DNA from: Streptomyces lincolnensis
GTDB lineage: Bacteria > Actinomycetota > Actinomycetes > Streptomycetales > Streptomycetaceae
DNA: 64,000 nt
Assembly (NCBI RefSeq): GCF_001685355.1
Contig: NZ_CP016438.1
Location: forward strand, 5,952,001-6,016,000
Direction: 5' to 3'
Shown: in pieces, positions 56,731 to 64,000 of the stretch
Layout of the letters: every line of letters begins with the position of its first letter
Position numbering within the stretch: the first letter of the stretch is position 1
Notes under the pieces: model-generated
Told to the model about the DNA's origin: nothing
Database searches by the model: none
The model's input: only the letters and a program-made list of their open reading frames with translations
Translations under genes and position numbers: made by a program

Positions 56731-58848
56731 TCAGTCGAGGGAGAGGCGCTTCAGGAGCCGGTCGGCGCCGGACGAGGGAGCTGCTGTCGAGTTGCTGAGC
56801 GTGTGCAGCAGATGGCTGATCCGCCGGCGGTTGGTCGTCGTGGTGACGAGTGCGGCGAGCAGCGGGGCGAGGGCCGACTCGGCCTCCGGGTCCTCATCGG
56901 TCCGGTGGACCCAGCCGCGCAGGACGCCGAGGGCCTGCGTGTTGTGCGCCCGGTCGTTCAGCAGCGCGTCCCAGAACACGATCAGGTACCGCGCGGCTGT
57001 CGTGTCGTCGGCCGCCGCGGCCCGCCCGTACCAGTCGAGGACGGGCGGACGGTCGCTGTCGTCGTCCTTCATCTGCTCGCAGGCATGGAGGAAGGCGAGC
57101 AGAGCGTGCGGGCGGACCGCGCGGTCGGACCGGAGGAGCTCGGCCAGGGCGGCCAGCACGGGCTCCCGTACGGCCAGGAGCAGGAGTTGGAGGGCGTCGG
57201 CGAGTTGCCGGGCCTCCTCCGGAACCTCGTGGTCGTCGTCCTGCTCGTCGGCCTCGGTGGACGGGTGCCGGTGGATGGCGTCCACGAGGGCGGCCAGGGT
57301 CTCCTCGTGGTGCACGGGCCCCAGGAGGCCGTAGGCGCGGATGGCGGTCCAGCGGCGGTTCTCGACGTCACCGGTGCACCAGTCGTGAAGGATCCGGGAC
57401 ACGGTCGGCACCTTCAGCAGCTGGGTCATGGTGAGGGCGTTGGCCGCGGTCAACCACGTATGAGGGCTACGGCCGTCCGCCCACGGCTCGATGAGGTGGG
57501 CCATCGCGGACGACAGATCGGCGCTGGCCAGGAGCGCCGCGGCCGAGGCTGCCCGGGTGCGGACCAGAGGACGGCGGTCGTCGGCGAGCTTGCGGATCCA
57601 CTCCGCGACGGCGGGGCGTGCCGACGGATGGAGGTTCCACACCTCCTCCAACAGCATCGGAGCCGTACGGTCGTCCCGGAAGGCGGCGCAGAACTTGCCC
57701 TCCAGAGGCCCCCATTCGGTGATCTCCGCGGTCATGTACCCGTGCGCGTGAGCGAGTCGGAGCCGTTCCTCGCGGGAGCTGCCGAAGACGGGGATGGCGG
57801 GCAGGACGTTGGGATCCTGGGTCTTGTGCAGGCGCACGAAGAGGCCGTCGGCGAGTTCGGCGGTCACCGCGTAGGGCGCCTTGTCGAACACGGCGAGGGA
57901 GACGAGGAACGCCTTCTCCCGAAGCTCGGGTTTCTCCTCGGTGAGCCACCGGGTCACACGGGTCGCCACGGCGGTTTCGCCGTAGGCGGCGAGTCGCTCC
58001 TCGTCGATCTCGCCGCGGTGGTGTGCGACGAGCCGCAGGGCGAACTGCTTGATCTCGTCCGGCCGGTGATGCCGGGTGAGGAACTCCTTCACCGCCGTCA
58101 GCCCGCACAGGTCCGGCCAGGCGGGCTCCCCGGTCGACGGGGTGACATGGGCGTGGAGCATCTCCTCGGCCGACGGAGGTTCCCACCGTACGAAGGGGAC
58201 GTCACCCAGTGCTGCCGAGGGCTCGACGGTGATCACCAGGTGCGCCCGCGTGTGCTCGAGGTGTTCCCGGAGGGCGAGCAGTTGGGCCTCGCGCAGCGGA
58301 CGGTTGCGGCTGACGGTCAGATCGCACAGGACGTATCCGGCCGAGGTCTCCACCTGGTCGGGCAGTTCGGAGAACGGGATGTGGGGAACGATCGAGCGCA
58401 TCGGCTCGATGCCGAGACGGCGCAGCATCATCAGGGCGGCGGACCGGCGGCCCGTCTCGCGTCCGCCCGACAGGACGACGACTCGGTCGTCCCGCAGCCG
58501 CGTGAGCGCCTCGTCGAAACGGGGACACTCCCGGAAGACCGCGGTCAGTTCCTCGATCTCCGACCGCGGGACCGGCCCGGACAACGTGCGGGACGGCTCG
58601 GCCCTGCCTCCGACGTGGATGTGCTGGTCGCCGTAGTGCGTGCCCCCCGTCTGGCCGAACTGGTCGCGGTTGACCAGCGTGGAGACGAAGTCGGGGGCGT
58701 GGGCGATCAGGTCCCGGCGCGCCGCCCAGGCCTCCTGCCTCTGCTGGTACTGGCCGTCGGCGGCCTCGTCCTGCTTCTGCTGCTCGCCGTCCTGCGCGGG
58801 CTCCTCGGCCGGTTTCGCCGCGCCGGCCGCCGCTTCCTCCTGGCTCAT
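56731..58848 (-). CDS. NLR-like P-loop NTPase with N-terminal amyloid-type motif and helical-repeat tail
   Basis: 705 residues. A Gln/Glu/Ala-rich leader ends with the motif NRDQFGQTGGTHYGDQHIHV (60-79). A P-loop-like site GGRETGRRSA (128-137, Lys replaced by Arg) and strand VLCDL (173-177) suggest a divergent STAND/AAA NTPase up to about 280. From ~360 on the sequence is a string of helix pairs (AVAEWIRKLADDRRPLVRTRAASAAALLASADLSSAM; NRRWTAIRAYGLLG; TLAALVDAIHRH) of HEAT-like type. This motif-NTPase-repeat order is that of bacterial NLR-like proteins. ATG overlaps the cyclase stop by four bases. The P-loop Arg may mean weak or absent ATPase activity. Confidence 0.65.
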   Translation of the reverse strand: MSQEEAAAGAAKPAEEPAQDGEQQKQDEAADGQYQQRQEAWAARRDLIAHAPDFVSTLVNRDQFGQTGGTHYGDQHIHVGGRAEPSRTLSGPVPRSEIEELTAVFRECPRFDEALTRLRDDRVVVLSGGRETGRRSAALMMLRRLGIEPMRSIVPHIPFSELPDQVETSAGYVLCDLTVSRNRPLREAQLLALREHLEHTRAHLVITVEPSAALGDVPFVRWEPPSAEEMLHAHVTPSTGEPAWPDLCGLTAVKEFLTRHHRPDEIKQFALRLVAHHRGEIDEERLAAYGETAVATRVTRWLTEEKPELREKAFLVSLAVFDKAPYAVTAELADGLFVRLHKTQDPNVLPAIPVFGSSREERLRLAHAHGYMTAEITEWGPLEGKFCAAFRDDRTAPMLLEEVWNLHPSARPAVAEWIRKLADDRRPLVRTRAASAAALLASADLSSAMAHLIEPWADGRSPHTWLTAANALTMTQLLKVPTVSRILHDWCTGDVENRRWTAIRAYGLLGPVHHEETLAALVDAIHRHPSTEADEQDDDHEVPEEARQLADALQLLLLAVREPVLAALAELLRSDRAVRPHALLAFLHACEQMKDDDSDRPPVLDWYGRAAAADDTTAARYLIVFWDALLNDRAHNTQALGVLRGWVHRTDEDPEAESALAPLLAALVTTTTNRRRISHLLHTLSNSTAAPSSGADRLLKRLSLD

Positions 58849-59582
58849 CGGCGCTCGTCCCGCGCGGGACGGGTGAAGTCGAAGTGCTGGTCACCGTGGT
58901 GCGTACCACCCGCCTGGCCGTACTGGTCGCCGTTGATGCGGATGTCGTTGTGCTGGGAGGCGGGGCTGTTCGAGGCCGGGACGGATCCGGCGGGGGATCC
59001 GGCGGAGCCGGTCGGACCCGGCTCCCCGTGCAGCCACGCCACCGTCGGTCCCTCCTTGGTCTCCACCGTGATGCGGTGGAAGTCGTCGGGACGGACGCCG
59101 AGGGGGCCGTGGCGGACGACGCCCTGGTAGATGGCGTCGGAGACGCAGAGGACGCTGTCGTCGGTGCGTTCCTTGAGGGCGTCGCGCAGGGGGTCGGAGT
59201 CGAGGAGGCGTACGGCGTGGTTGAGGTCGGAGCCGACCCAGCCGTTGTCGTCGATGGCGACGTAGCCGGAGGAGAGCGCGATGCGCAGACGCATCCGGGC
59301 GCTCGTCGCGATCAGGCGGTTCTTGTTGTGCAGGAGGGCCGGGGTCTCGGTCAGAAGGGTTTTCACCAGGGCCGGTACGGAGGCCTGGGCGTCGATGAGC
59401 GCCATGACGGAGTCGCCGCGGTCGGCGGTCAGCCGTGCGGTCTCGTCGATGCCGGCGTCGAGGAGGGTGGCGTCGACGACGTCGTACAGCAGCCGCCTGA
59501 GGAACGCCTGTTCGACGTCGTCGCGGGTGCCGAACTGCTCGATGTCGAAGAGGAGGATCGTGCGGTGCACGGGGTTGGTCAT
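58845..59582 (-). CDS. Class III nucleotide cyclase-like protein with C-terminal amyloid-type motif
   Basis: 245 residues from ATG 59582 (AGAGAGGC upstream). HRTILLFDIEQFGTRDD matches the first metal-binding Asp strand of class III cyclases, DRGDSVMALID the second (Asp57), and MRLRIALSSGYVAIDDNGWVGSDLNHAVRLLD the G-x-V...G-x-x-x-N-x-A-x-R-L stretch. This resembles the cyclase-like domains common in Streptomyces and the PycC cyclases of Pycsar defence. After a Gly/Pro/Ser linker, residues 217-236 carry NGDQYGQAGGTHHGDQHFDF, near-identical to the NTPase N-terminal motif. First gene of the operon; activity and nucleotide specificity cannot be told from sequence alone. Confidence 0.75.
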   Translation of the reverse strand: MTNPVHRTILLFDIEQFGTRDDVEQAFLRRLLYDVVDATLLDAGIDETARLTADRGDSVMALIDAQASVPALVKTLLTETPALLHNKNRLIATSARMRLRIALSSGYVAIDDNGWVGSDLNHAVRLLDSDPLRDALKERTDDSVLCVSDAIYQGVVRHGPLGVRPDDFHRITVETKEGPTVAWLHGEPGPTGSAGSPAGSVPASNSPASQHNDIRINGDQYGQAGGTHHGDQHFDFTRPARDERR

Positions 59583-59722
59583 GGTCTGCCTCTCTGCGTC
59601 GCTGCCTCTGGCCTTCGTGGCTCGTGTTCGTAGGGCAGCACGACGGAGGGGCCGGGTGGCGCGGCGGAGGACCGATGACACGTACGAACTGTGACCGTGT
59701 GCACAGAACCGTGGTGGGAAGG

Positions 59723-60439
59723 TCAGGCGGGGCGTTCGCCGATGATGCGGCGGAGTATGTCCGGGCGCAGGACGACGATGCCGCGACGGCGGGTGGCGAC
59801 CACCTGCTTGTCCCGCAGCTCCTTCAGGAGCCGGGCGACCGCTTCGCGGGAGGAGCCGACGGAGCCGGCGAACTCCTGTTGGCTGAGCCCGAGGGTGAGC
59901 TCGATGCCCTCGTCGGTGCGGGTGCCATGGGTGCGGACGAGTTCGAGCAGCAGGACGGCCAGCCGCTCGCGGACCGTCAGGGCCGCCCACTGAAGCCGGC
60001 GGCGGTCGGTGGAGCGCTGGCGGTCGGTGGTCAGGCCGAGCAGACGCAGGGCCACGCGGGCGTTGCCGGAGAGGAACGCGGTGAAGCGGGTCTCGTCGAT
60101 GACGATCGCGTCCACCGGCTCCAGGGCGGTCACCGTCGCCGAACGGTGGCGGCCGCTGAGCGCGGCGCCCTCCCCGAGGATGTCGCCGGGGCCGCGCAGG
60201 GCCAGGAGGGCCTCGTAGCCGTTGGCGGCCGTGGCGGTGACCTTCGTCCAGCCGTGGAGCAGGAGCAGCACATGGGCGGAGGGCTCGGACTGGTGCATGA
60301 GCACGCTGCGCGCCGCGTAGTGCAGGGGCCTTCCGATGGCGAGAAGAGCGGCGCGGTCGGCTTTCTCCAGGCGGGCGAGGAAGGGTACGCCGTCGTCGAG
60401 GCCGTCGTCGTCCCACGCACGCGTACGTCCCCCGGTCAT
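59723..60439 (-). CDS. Crp/Fnr-family cyclic-nucleotide-binding regulator
   Basis: 238 residues from ATG 60439. The N-terminal cNMP-binding barrel (VPFLARLEKADRAALLAIGRPLHY, LLLLHGWTKVTATAANGYEALLAL) includes the phosphate-binding cassette GPGDILGEGAALSGRHRSATVTAL with the expected Glu and Arg. The C-terminal Crp helix-turn-helix is LTLGLSQQEFAGSVGSSREAVARLLKELRDKQVVATRRRGIVVL. It lies 140 bp upstream of the cyclase operon on the same strand and could read out a cyclic nucleotide or simply control the operon. Longer starts up to 60529 are possible. Confidence 0.9.
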   Translation of the reverse strand: MTGGRTRAWDDDGLDDGVPFLARLEKADRAALLAIGRPLHYAARSVLMHQSEPSAHVLLLLHGWTKVTATAANGYEALLALRGPGDILGEGAALSGRHRSATVTALEPVDAIVIDETRFTAFLSGNARVALRLLGLTTDRQRSTDRRRLQWAALTVRERLAVLLLELVRTHGTRTDEGIELTLGLSQQEFAGSVGSSREAVARLLKELRDKQVVATRRRGIVVLRPDILRRIIGERPA

Positions 60440-60695
60440 GCCGCCGCCCCCGTGTTCACCTGTGGGTATGCCGTCGATCCCGCCAGCAGTCAACGTAGTT
60501 GAAGGGGCCGTGCGGGGAACGGGCGACAATCGGCCGTGGTGGCCGACGCGCCGTGTTCGGGAGCCTGTGGGGGTGCGCGAGGCGGGGCCTCGGGTGTGCT
60601 CATCGGGTCGGAGCTGTCCGAAAGACGCGGGAACCTGTCCCGGTATCGGTGCGTTGGAGCATCATGGAGGCATTCGACCTCCCAGGGGGTGCTCC

Positions 60696-61289
60696 GTGTC
60701 GCAACCGTCGTGGCAACCGTGGCAGGACAAGGGCGAGTCCCAGCCGGTACCGCGGACGCCGTCCTGGCAGGGGCAGGGTGTCCCGCAGCCCTGGCAGGCC
60801 CAGCAGGCCCACACCGCGCCGTCCATGCTCGCCTCGCACGCCGATCGGGAGCGGGCCGTGGACGTGCTGAGAGCGGGGTACGGGGAGGGGCGGCTGGAGA
60901 AGCCCGAGTTCGACAAGCGCGTGGCGCGGGCCTACGCGGCCCGGACGGTGGGGGAGCTGGCCCTGCTCGTCGCGGACCTGCCCACCGGGCCTGTGCCGCA
61001 GCCAGGGGGCCTGCCACCCGTTCCCCGGACGTTCCTGCCCGTGCAGCGGCCGCGGACCAACGGGAAGGCCGTGGGGGCCGCCGTGTGCGGGCTGCTGTGC
61101 GTGCCGACCTTCGGGTTCACCGGCATTCCGGCGGTGATCCTCGGACACGCGGCCCGTGCGGAGATCGAGCGGACCGGGGAGGCCGGCGACGGGCTGGCCA
61201 TGACGGGGCTCGTCCTGGGCTGGCTGTCCACGGCGGTCTGGGCACTGGTCCTGACGCTGGTGCTGGCGGTGGGTATCGCGAGCGGATGA
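60696..61289 (+). CDS. DUF1707 and DUF4190 domain membrane protein
   Basis: 197 residues from GTG 60696. A Gln/Trp/Pro-rich head (SQPSWQPWQDKGESQPVPR) precedes the DUF1707 SHOCT-like module ASHADRERAVDVLRAGYGEGRLEKPEFDKRVARAYAARTVGELALLVADLP (in parts) and two C-terminal helices of DUF4190 type (AVGAAVCGLLCVPTFGFTGIPAVILGHAARAEI; LVLGWLSTAVWALVLTLVLAVGIA). Common in Streptomyces; function unknown. Confidence 0.87.
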   Translation: MSQPSWQPWQDKGESQPVPRTPSWQGQGVPQPWQAQQAHTAPSMLASHADRERAVDVLRAGYGEGRLEKPEFDKRVARAYAARTVGELALLVADLPTGPVPQPGGLPPVPRTFLPVQRPRTNGKAVGAAVCGLLCVPTFGFTGIPAVILGHAARAEIERTGEAGDGLAMTGLVLGWLSTAVWALVLTLVLAVGIASG

Positions 61290-61442
61290 GGGAGACTCGG
61301 CGCTGGAAGGATGCTCTGGGCGGCCCGGGAGGCGGTCCCGGCAAGCCCTGCGCGACCGTGTGCGGGGTGTGAAATCGAAGATCAACCACGGCGTTGGGAC
61401 TTGACATGCTCCGCCTGGTGATGCGAGTGCGGTCCATTTGTT

Positions 61443-61471
61443 TTGACCGCAGCGCATGAGCTAGGTACGCT
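61443..61471 (+). promoter_or_regulatory. Likely rpsL operon promoter (-35 TTGACC, 17 bp, -10 TACGCT)
   Basis: TTGACC (61443-61448) and TACGCT (61466-61471), 17-bp spacer, 194 bases before rpsL. The 376-bp gap from 61290 to 61665 otherwise shows no convincing gene. Confidence 0.7.
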
Positions 61472-61665
61472 CAAGCCTTGTGCCTGGGGTGTGCCCTGGC
61501 CCTCGTGCGTGCCTTCGAACCGCATAAAGGGTCCAAGAGCGGCCACCGTAATCTGCGCCCTTTTCGCCTTGCGGCGAGATGCTGCGGGTTCGACACACCC
61601 GACCGCGTGGGTCGGAGATGTTCCAGGTTAGCTTCACCTATCGGCACACAGAAACCGGAGAAGTA

Positions 61666-62037
61666 GTGCCTACGATCCAGCAGCTGGTCCGTAAGGGCCG
61701 GCAGGACAAGGTCGAGAAGAACAAGACGCCCGCACTGGACGGTTCCCCCCAGCGCCGCGGCGTCTGCACGCGTGTGTTCACGACCACCCCGAAGAAGCCG
61801 AACTCGGCCCTGCGTAAGGTCGCGCGTGTGCGTCTGACCAGCGGGATCGAGGTCACCGCTTACATTCCGGGTGAGGGACACAACCTGCAGGAGCACTCCA
61901 TCGTGCTCGTGCGTGGTGGCCGTGTGAAGGACCTGCCGGGTGTTCGCTACAAGATCATCCGCGGTTCCCTTGACACCCAGGGTGTGAAGAACCGCAAGCA
62001 GGCCCGCAGCCGCTACGGCGCCAAGAAGGAGAAGTAG
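61666..62037 (+). CDS. rpsL: 30S ribosomal protein S12
   Basis: 123 residues from GTG 61666 (CCGGAGAAGTA upstream): [42 protein letters not shown] and [25 protein letters not shown]. Both lysines whose mutation gives streptomycin resistance ([10 protein letters not shown] and RVKDLP loops) are wild type. Decoding-centre protein; first of the str operon. Confidence 0.98.
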   Translation: MPTIQQLVRKGRQDKVEKNKTPALDGSPQRRGVCTRVFTTTPKKPNSALRKVARVRLTSGIEVTAYIPGEGHNLQEHSIVLVRGGRVKDLPGVRYKIIRGSLDTQGVKNRKQARSRYGAKKEK

Positions 62038-62040
62038 AAA

Positions 62041-62511
62041 ATGCCTCGTAAGGGCCCCGCCCCGAAGCGCCCGGTCATCATCGACCCGGTCTATGGTTCT
62101 CCTCTTGTCACCTCCCTGATCAACAAGGTGCTGCTCAACGGCAAGCGCTCCACCGCCGAGCGCATCGTCTACGGCGCCATGGAGGGTCTGCGTGAGAAGA
62201 CGGGCAACGACCCGATCATCACGCTGAAGCGCGCGCTGGAGAACATCAAGCCGACCCTCGAGGTCAAGTCCCGCCGTGTCGGTGGTGCGACGTACCAGGT
62301 TCCGATCGAGGTCAAGCCCGGTCGCGCCAACACGCTCGCGCTGCGCTGGCTGGTCGGTTACTCCCGCGCCCGTCGCGAGAAGACCATGACCGAGCGTCTG
62401 CTCAACGAGCTTCTCGACGCGTCCAACGGCCTCGGTGCCGCTGTGAAGAAGCGCGAGGACACCCACAAGATGGCCGAGTCCAACAAGGCCTTCGCGCACT
62501 ACCGCTGGTAG
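62041..62511 (+). CDS. rpsG: 30S ribosomal protein S7
   Basis: 156 residues, three bases after rps[41 protein letters not shown] and [25 protein letters not shown]. Binds the 3' major domain of 16S rRNA. Normal length. Confidence 0.98.
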   Translation: MPRKGPAPKRPVIIDPVYGSPLVTSLINKVLLNGKRSTAERIVYGAMEGLREKTGNDPIITLKRALENIKPTLEVKSRRVGGATYQVPIEVKPGRANTLALRWLVGYSRARREKTMTERLLNELLDASNGLGAAVKKREDTHKMAESNKAFAHYRW

Positions 62512-62550
62512 TCGCTACCCACATCGAGACCGAGAGAAGACGAAAGCCTT

Positions 62551-64000
62551 ATGGCTACCACTTCACTTGACCTGGCCAAGGTCCGCAACATCGGGATCAT
62601 GGCCCACATCGACGCGGGCAAGACGACCACCACCGAGCGGATCCTCTTCTACACCGGCGTCAGCTACAAGATCGGTGAGGTCCACGACGGCGCTGCCACC
62701 ATGGACTGGATGGAGCAGGAGCAGGAGCGTGGCATCACGATCACCTCTGCTGCCACCACCTGTCACTGGCCGCTTGAGGACAACGACTACACGATCAACA
62801 TCATCGACACCCCGGGCCACGTCGACTTCACGGTCGAGGTGGAGCGCTCGCTGCGCGTCCTCGACGGTGCCGTCACGGTGTTCGACGGTGTCGCCGGTGT
62901 CGAGCCGCAGTCCGAGACGGTGTGGCGTCAGGCCGACCGTTACGGCGTGCCGCGCATCTGCTTCGTGAACAAGCTGGACCGTACCGGCGCCGAGTTCCAC
63001 CGCTGCGTGGACATGATCAAGGACCGGCTCGGTGCCGTTCCGATCATCATGCAGCTGCCGATCGGTGCCGAGATGGACTTCAAGGGCGTTGTGGACCTGG
63101 TCCGCATGAAGGCGCTCGTGTGGTCGGCCGAGGCGGCGAAGGGCGAGATGTACGACGTCGTCGACATCCCCGCCACGCACGTCGAGGCCGCCGAGGAGTA
63201 CCGCGGCAAGCTGGTCGAGACCGTCGCGGAGAACGACGACGAGATCATGGAGCTGTTCCTGGAGGGCCAGGAGCCCACCGAGGAGCAGCTGTACGCCGCG
63301 ATCCGTCGTGTCACCATCGCGTCCGGCAAGTCCGACGGCATCACGGTCACCCCGGTGTTCTGTGGCACCGCGTTCAAGAACAAGGGCGTCCAGCCCCTGC
63401 TCGACGCGGTCGTGCGCTACCTGCCGACCCCGCTCGACGTCGAGGCCATCGAGGGCCACGACGTGAAGGACCCCGAGCTCGTGGTCAGGCGCAAGCCGTC
63501 CGACGACGAGCCGCTGTCCGCCCTCGCGTTCAAGATCATGAGCGACCCGCACCTCGGCAAGCTCACCTTCGTCCGGGTTTACTCGGGCCGCCTGGAGTCC
63601 GGCACCGCCGTGCTGAACTCCGTCAAGGGCAAGAAGGAGCGCATCGGCAAGATCTACCGTATGCACGCGAACAAGCGTGAGGAGATCGAGTCGGTGGGCG
63701 CCGGCGACATCGTCGCCGTGATGGGCCTCAAGCAGACCACCACCGGTGAGACGCTGAGCGACGACAAGAACCCGGTCATCCTGGAGTCCATGGACTTCCC
63801 GGCGCCGGTCATTCAGGTCGCCATCGAGCCCAAGTCCAAGGGTGACCAGGAGAAGCTGGGTGTCGCCATCCAGCGTCTCGCGGAGGAGGACCCCTCCTTC
63901 CAGGTCCACTCGGACGAGGAGACCGGCCAGACCATTATCGGTGGTATGGGCGAGCTGCACCTCGAGGTGCTGGTCGACCGTATGCGCCGTGAGTTCAAGG
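62551..64000 (+). CDS. fusA: Elongation factor G (3' end beyond window)
   Basis: 483 residues visible from ATG 62551. G1 [19 protein letters not shown]2 [14 protein letters not shown]3 DTPGHVDF, G4 NKLDRTGA and domain II ([25 protein letters not shown]) are all intact; domain III continues to the window edge ([20 protein letters not shown]). GTPase driving translocation. Cotranscribed with rpsLG. Confidence 0.98.
   Translation, partial: MATTSLDLAKVRNIGIMAHIDAGKTTTTERILFYTGVSYKIGEVHDGAATMDWMEQEQERGITITSAATTCHWPLEDNDYTINIIDTPGHVDFTVEVERSLRVLDGAVTVFDGVAGVEPQSETVWRQADRYGVPRICFVNKLDRTGAEFHRCVDMIKDRLGAVPIIMQLPIGAEMDFKGVVDLVRMKALVWSAEAAKGEMYDVVDIPATHVEAAEEYRGKLVETVAENDDEIMELFLEGQEPTEEQLYAAIRRVTIASGKSDGITVTPVFCGTAFKNKGVQPLLDAVVRYLPTPLDVEAIEGHDVKDPELVVRRKPSDDEPLSALAFKIMSDPHLGKLTFVRVYSGRLESGTAVLNSVKGKKERIGKIYRMHANKREEIESVGAGDIVAVMGLKQTTTGETLSDDKNPVILESMDFPAPVIQVAIEPKSKGDQEKLGVAIQRLAEEDPSFQVHSDEETGQTIIGGMGELHLEVLVDRMRREFK

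Noticed and set aside
1..64000. CRISPR array or insertion sequence
   Set aside because: No regularly spaced identical repeats with unique spacers, and no transposase or terminal inverted repeats were seen. The repeats found are tandem coding repeats or known dispersed intergenic elements.

Overview
The window is high-GC actinobacterial DNA and almost certainly a Streptomyces chromosome. Codon third positions are strongly G/C, GTG and TTG starts are common, and the gene order from about 5.2 kb onward matches the core region I know from Streptomyces coelicolor: korAB, a two-component system, a second partial nuo cluster, htpX, yajQ, tRNA-Tyr, rpmG, maoC pair, murB, add, an aminotransferase, tRNA-Trp, secE-nusG-rplKA, lipoproteins, rplJL, rpoBC, rpsL-rpsG-fusA. 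Family names come from reading the translated sequences; nothing was searched.

Layout. 1-5.2 kb is accessory: an HxlR regulator divergent from an MFS pump, a RarD-like permease whose 3' end overlaps the pump tail to tail, an NmrA/QorB-type reductase with an elaborate palindrome array upstream, a DUF6082-like protein and a small unknown gene. 5.2-12.4 kb holds korB-korA (2-oxoacid:ferredoxin oxidoreductase) and one NarL-type regulator with two paralogous histidine kinases. 12.5-23.1 kb is a ten-gene complex I operon, nuoABCHIJKLMN, with no nuoD, E, F or G; several of its soluble tails are enlarged by low-complexity repeats. 23.3-27.8 kb carries htpX, a YccF protein, a barstar-domain protein, a SUKH (SMI1/KNR4) protein, a decayed amino-acid permease fragment, a GlsB/YeaQ membrane protein and yajQ. 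28-35 kb has tRNA-Tyr (an empty SLP1-type attachment site), an SDR/SnoaL pair, an amidohydrolase, tRNA-Thr, tRNA-Met, rpmG, two MaoC dehydratase subunits, and a TetR-MFS pair with matching operators. 35-46 kb has murB, add, a PLP aminotransferase, tRNA-Trp and the secE to rplL cluster. 46-54 kb is rpoB-rpoC. 61.4 kb to the end is rpsL-rpsG-fusA (fusA runs off the window).

The most novel part is a minus-strand block set between rpoC and rpsL (54.0-60.4 kb): a Crp/Fnr regulator, then a tightly coupled operon of a class III nucleotide-cyclase-like protein, an NLR-like NTPase with a helical-repeat tail, an SPFH-like coiled-coil protein, a small membrane protein resembling Pycsar TM effectors (DUF5706), and an M48 membrane metalloprotease. 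The cyclase C-terminus and the NTPase N-terminus share a near-identical Gly/Gln/His-rich motif of about 17 residues, which looks like a bacterial amyloid signalling motif linking partner proteins. I read this as a candidate cyclic-nucleotide-linked conflict or cell-death system; that function is inference.

Housekeeping genes elsewhere work as expected: transcription (rpoBC, nusG), translation (rplKAJL, rpsLG, fusA, rpmG, four tRNAs), secretion (secE), cell wall (murB), purine salvage (add) and respiration (nuo, korAB).
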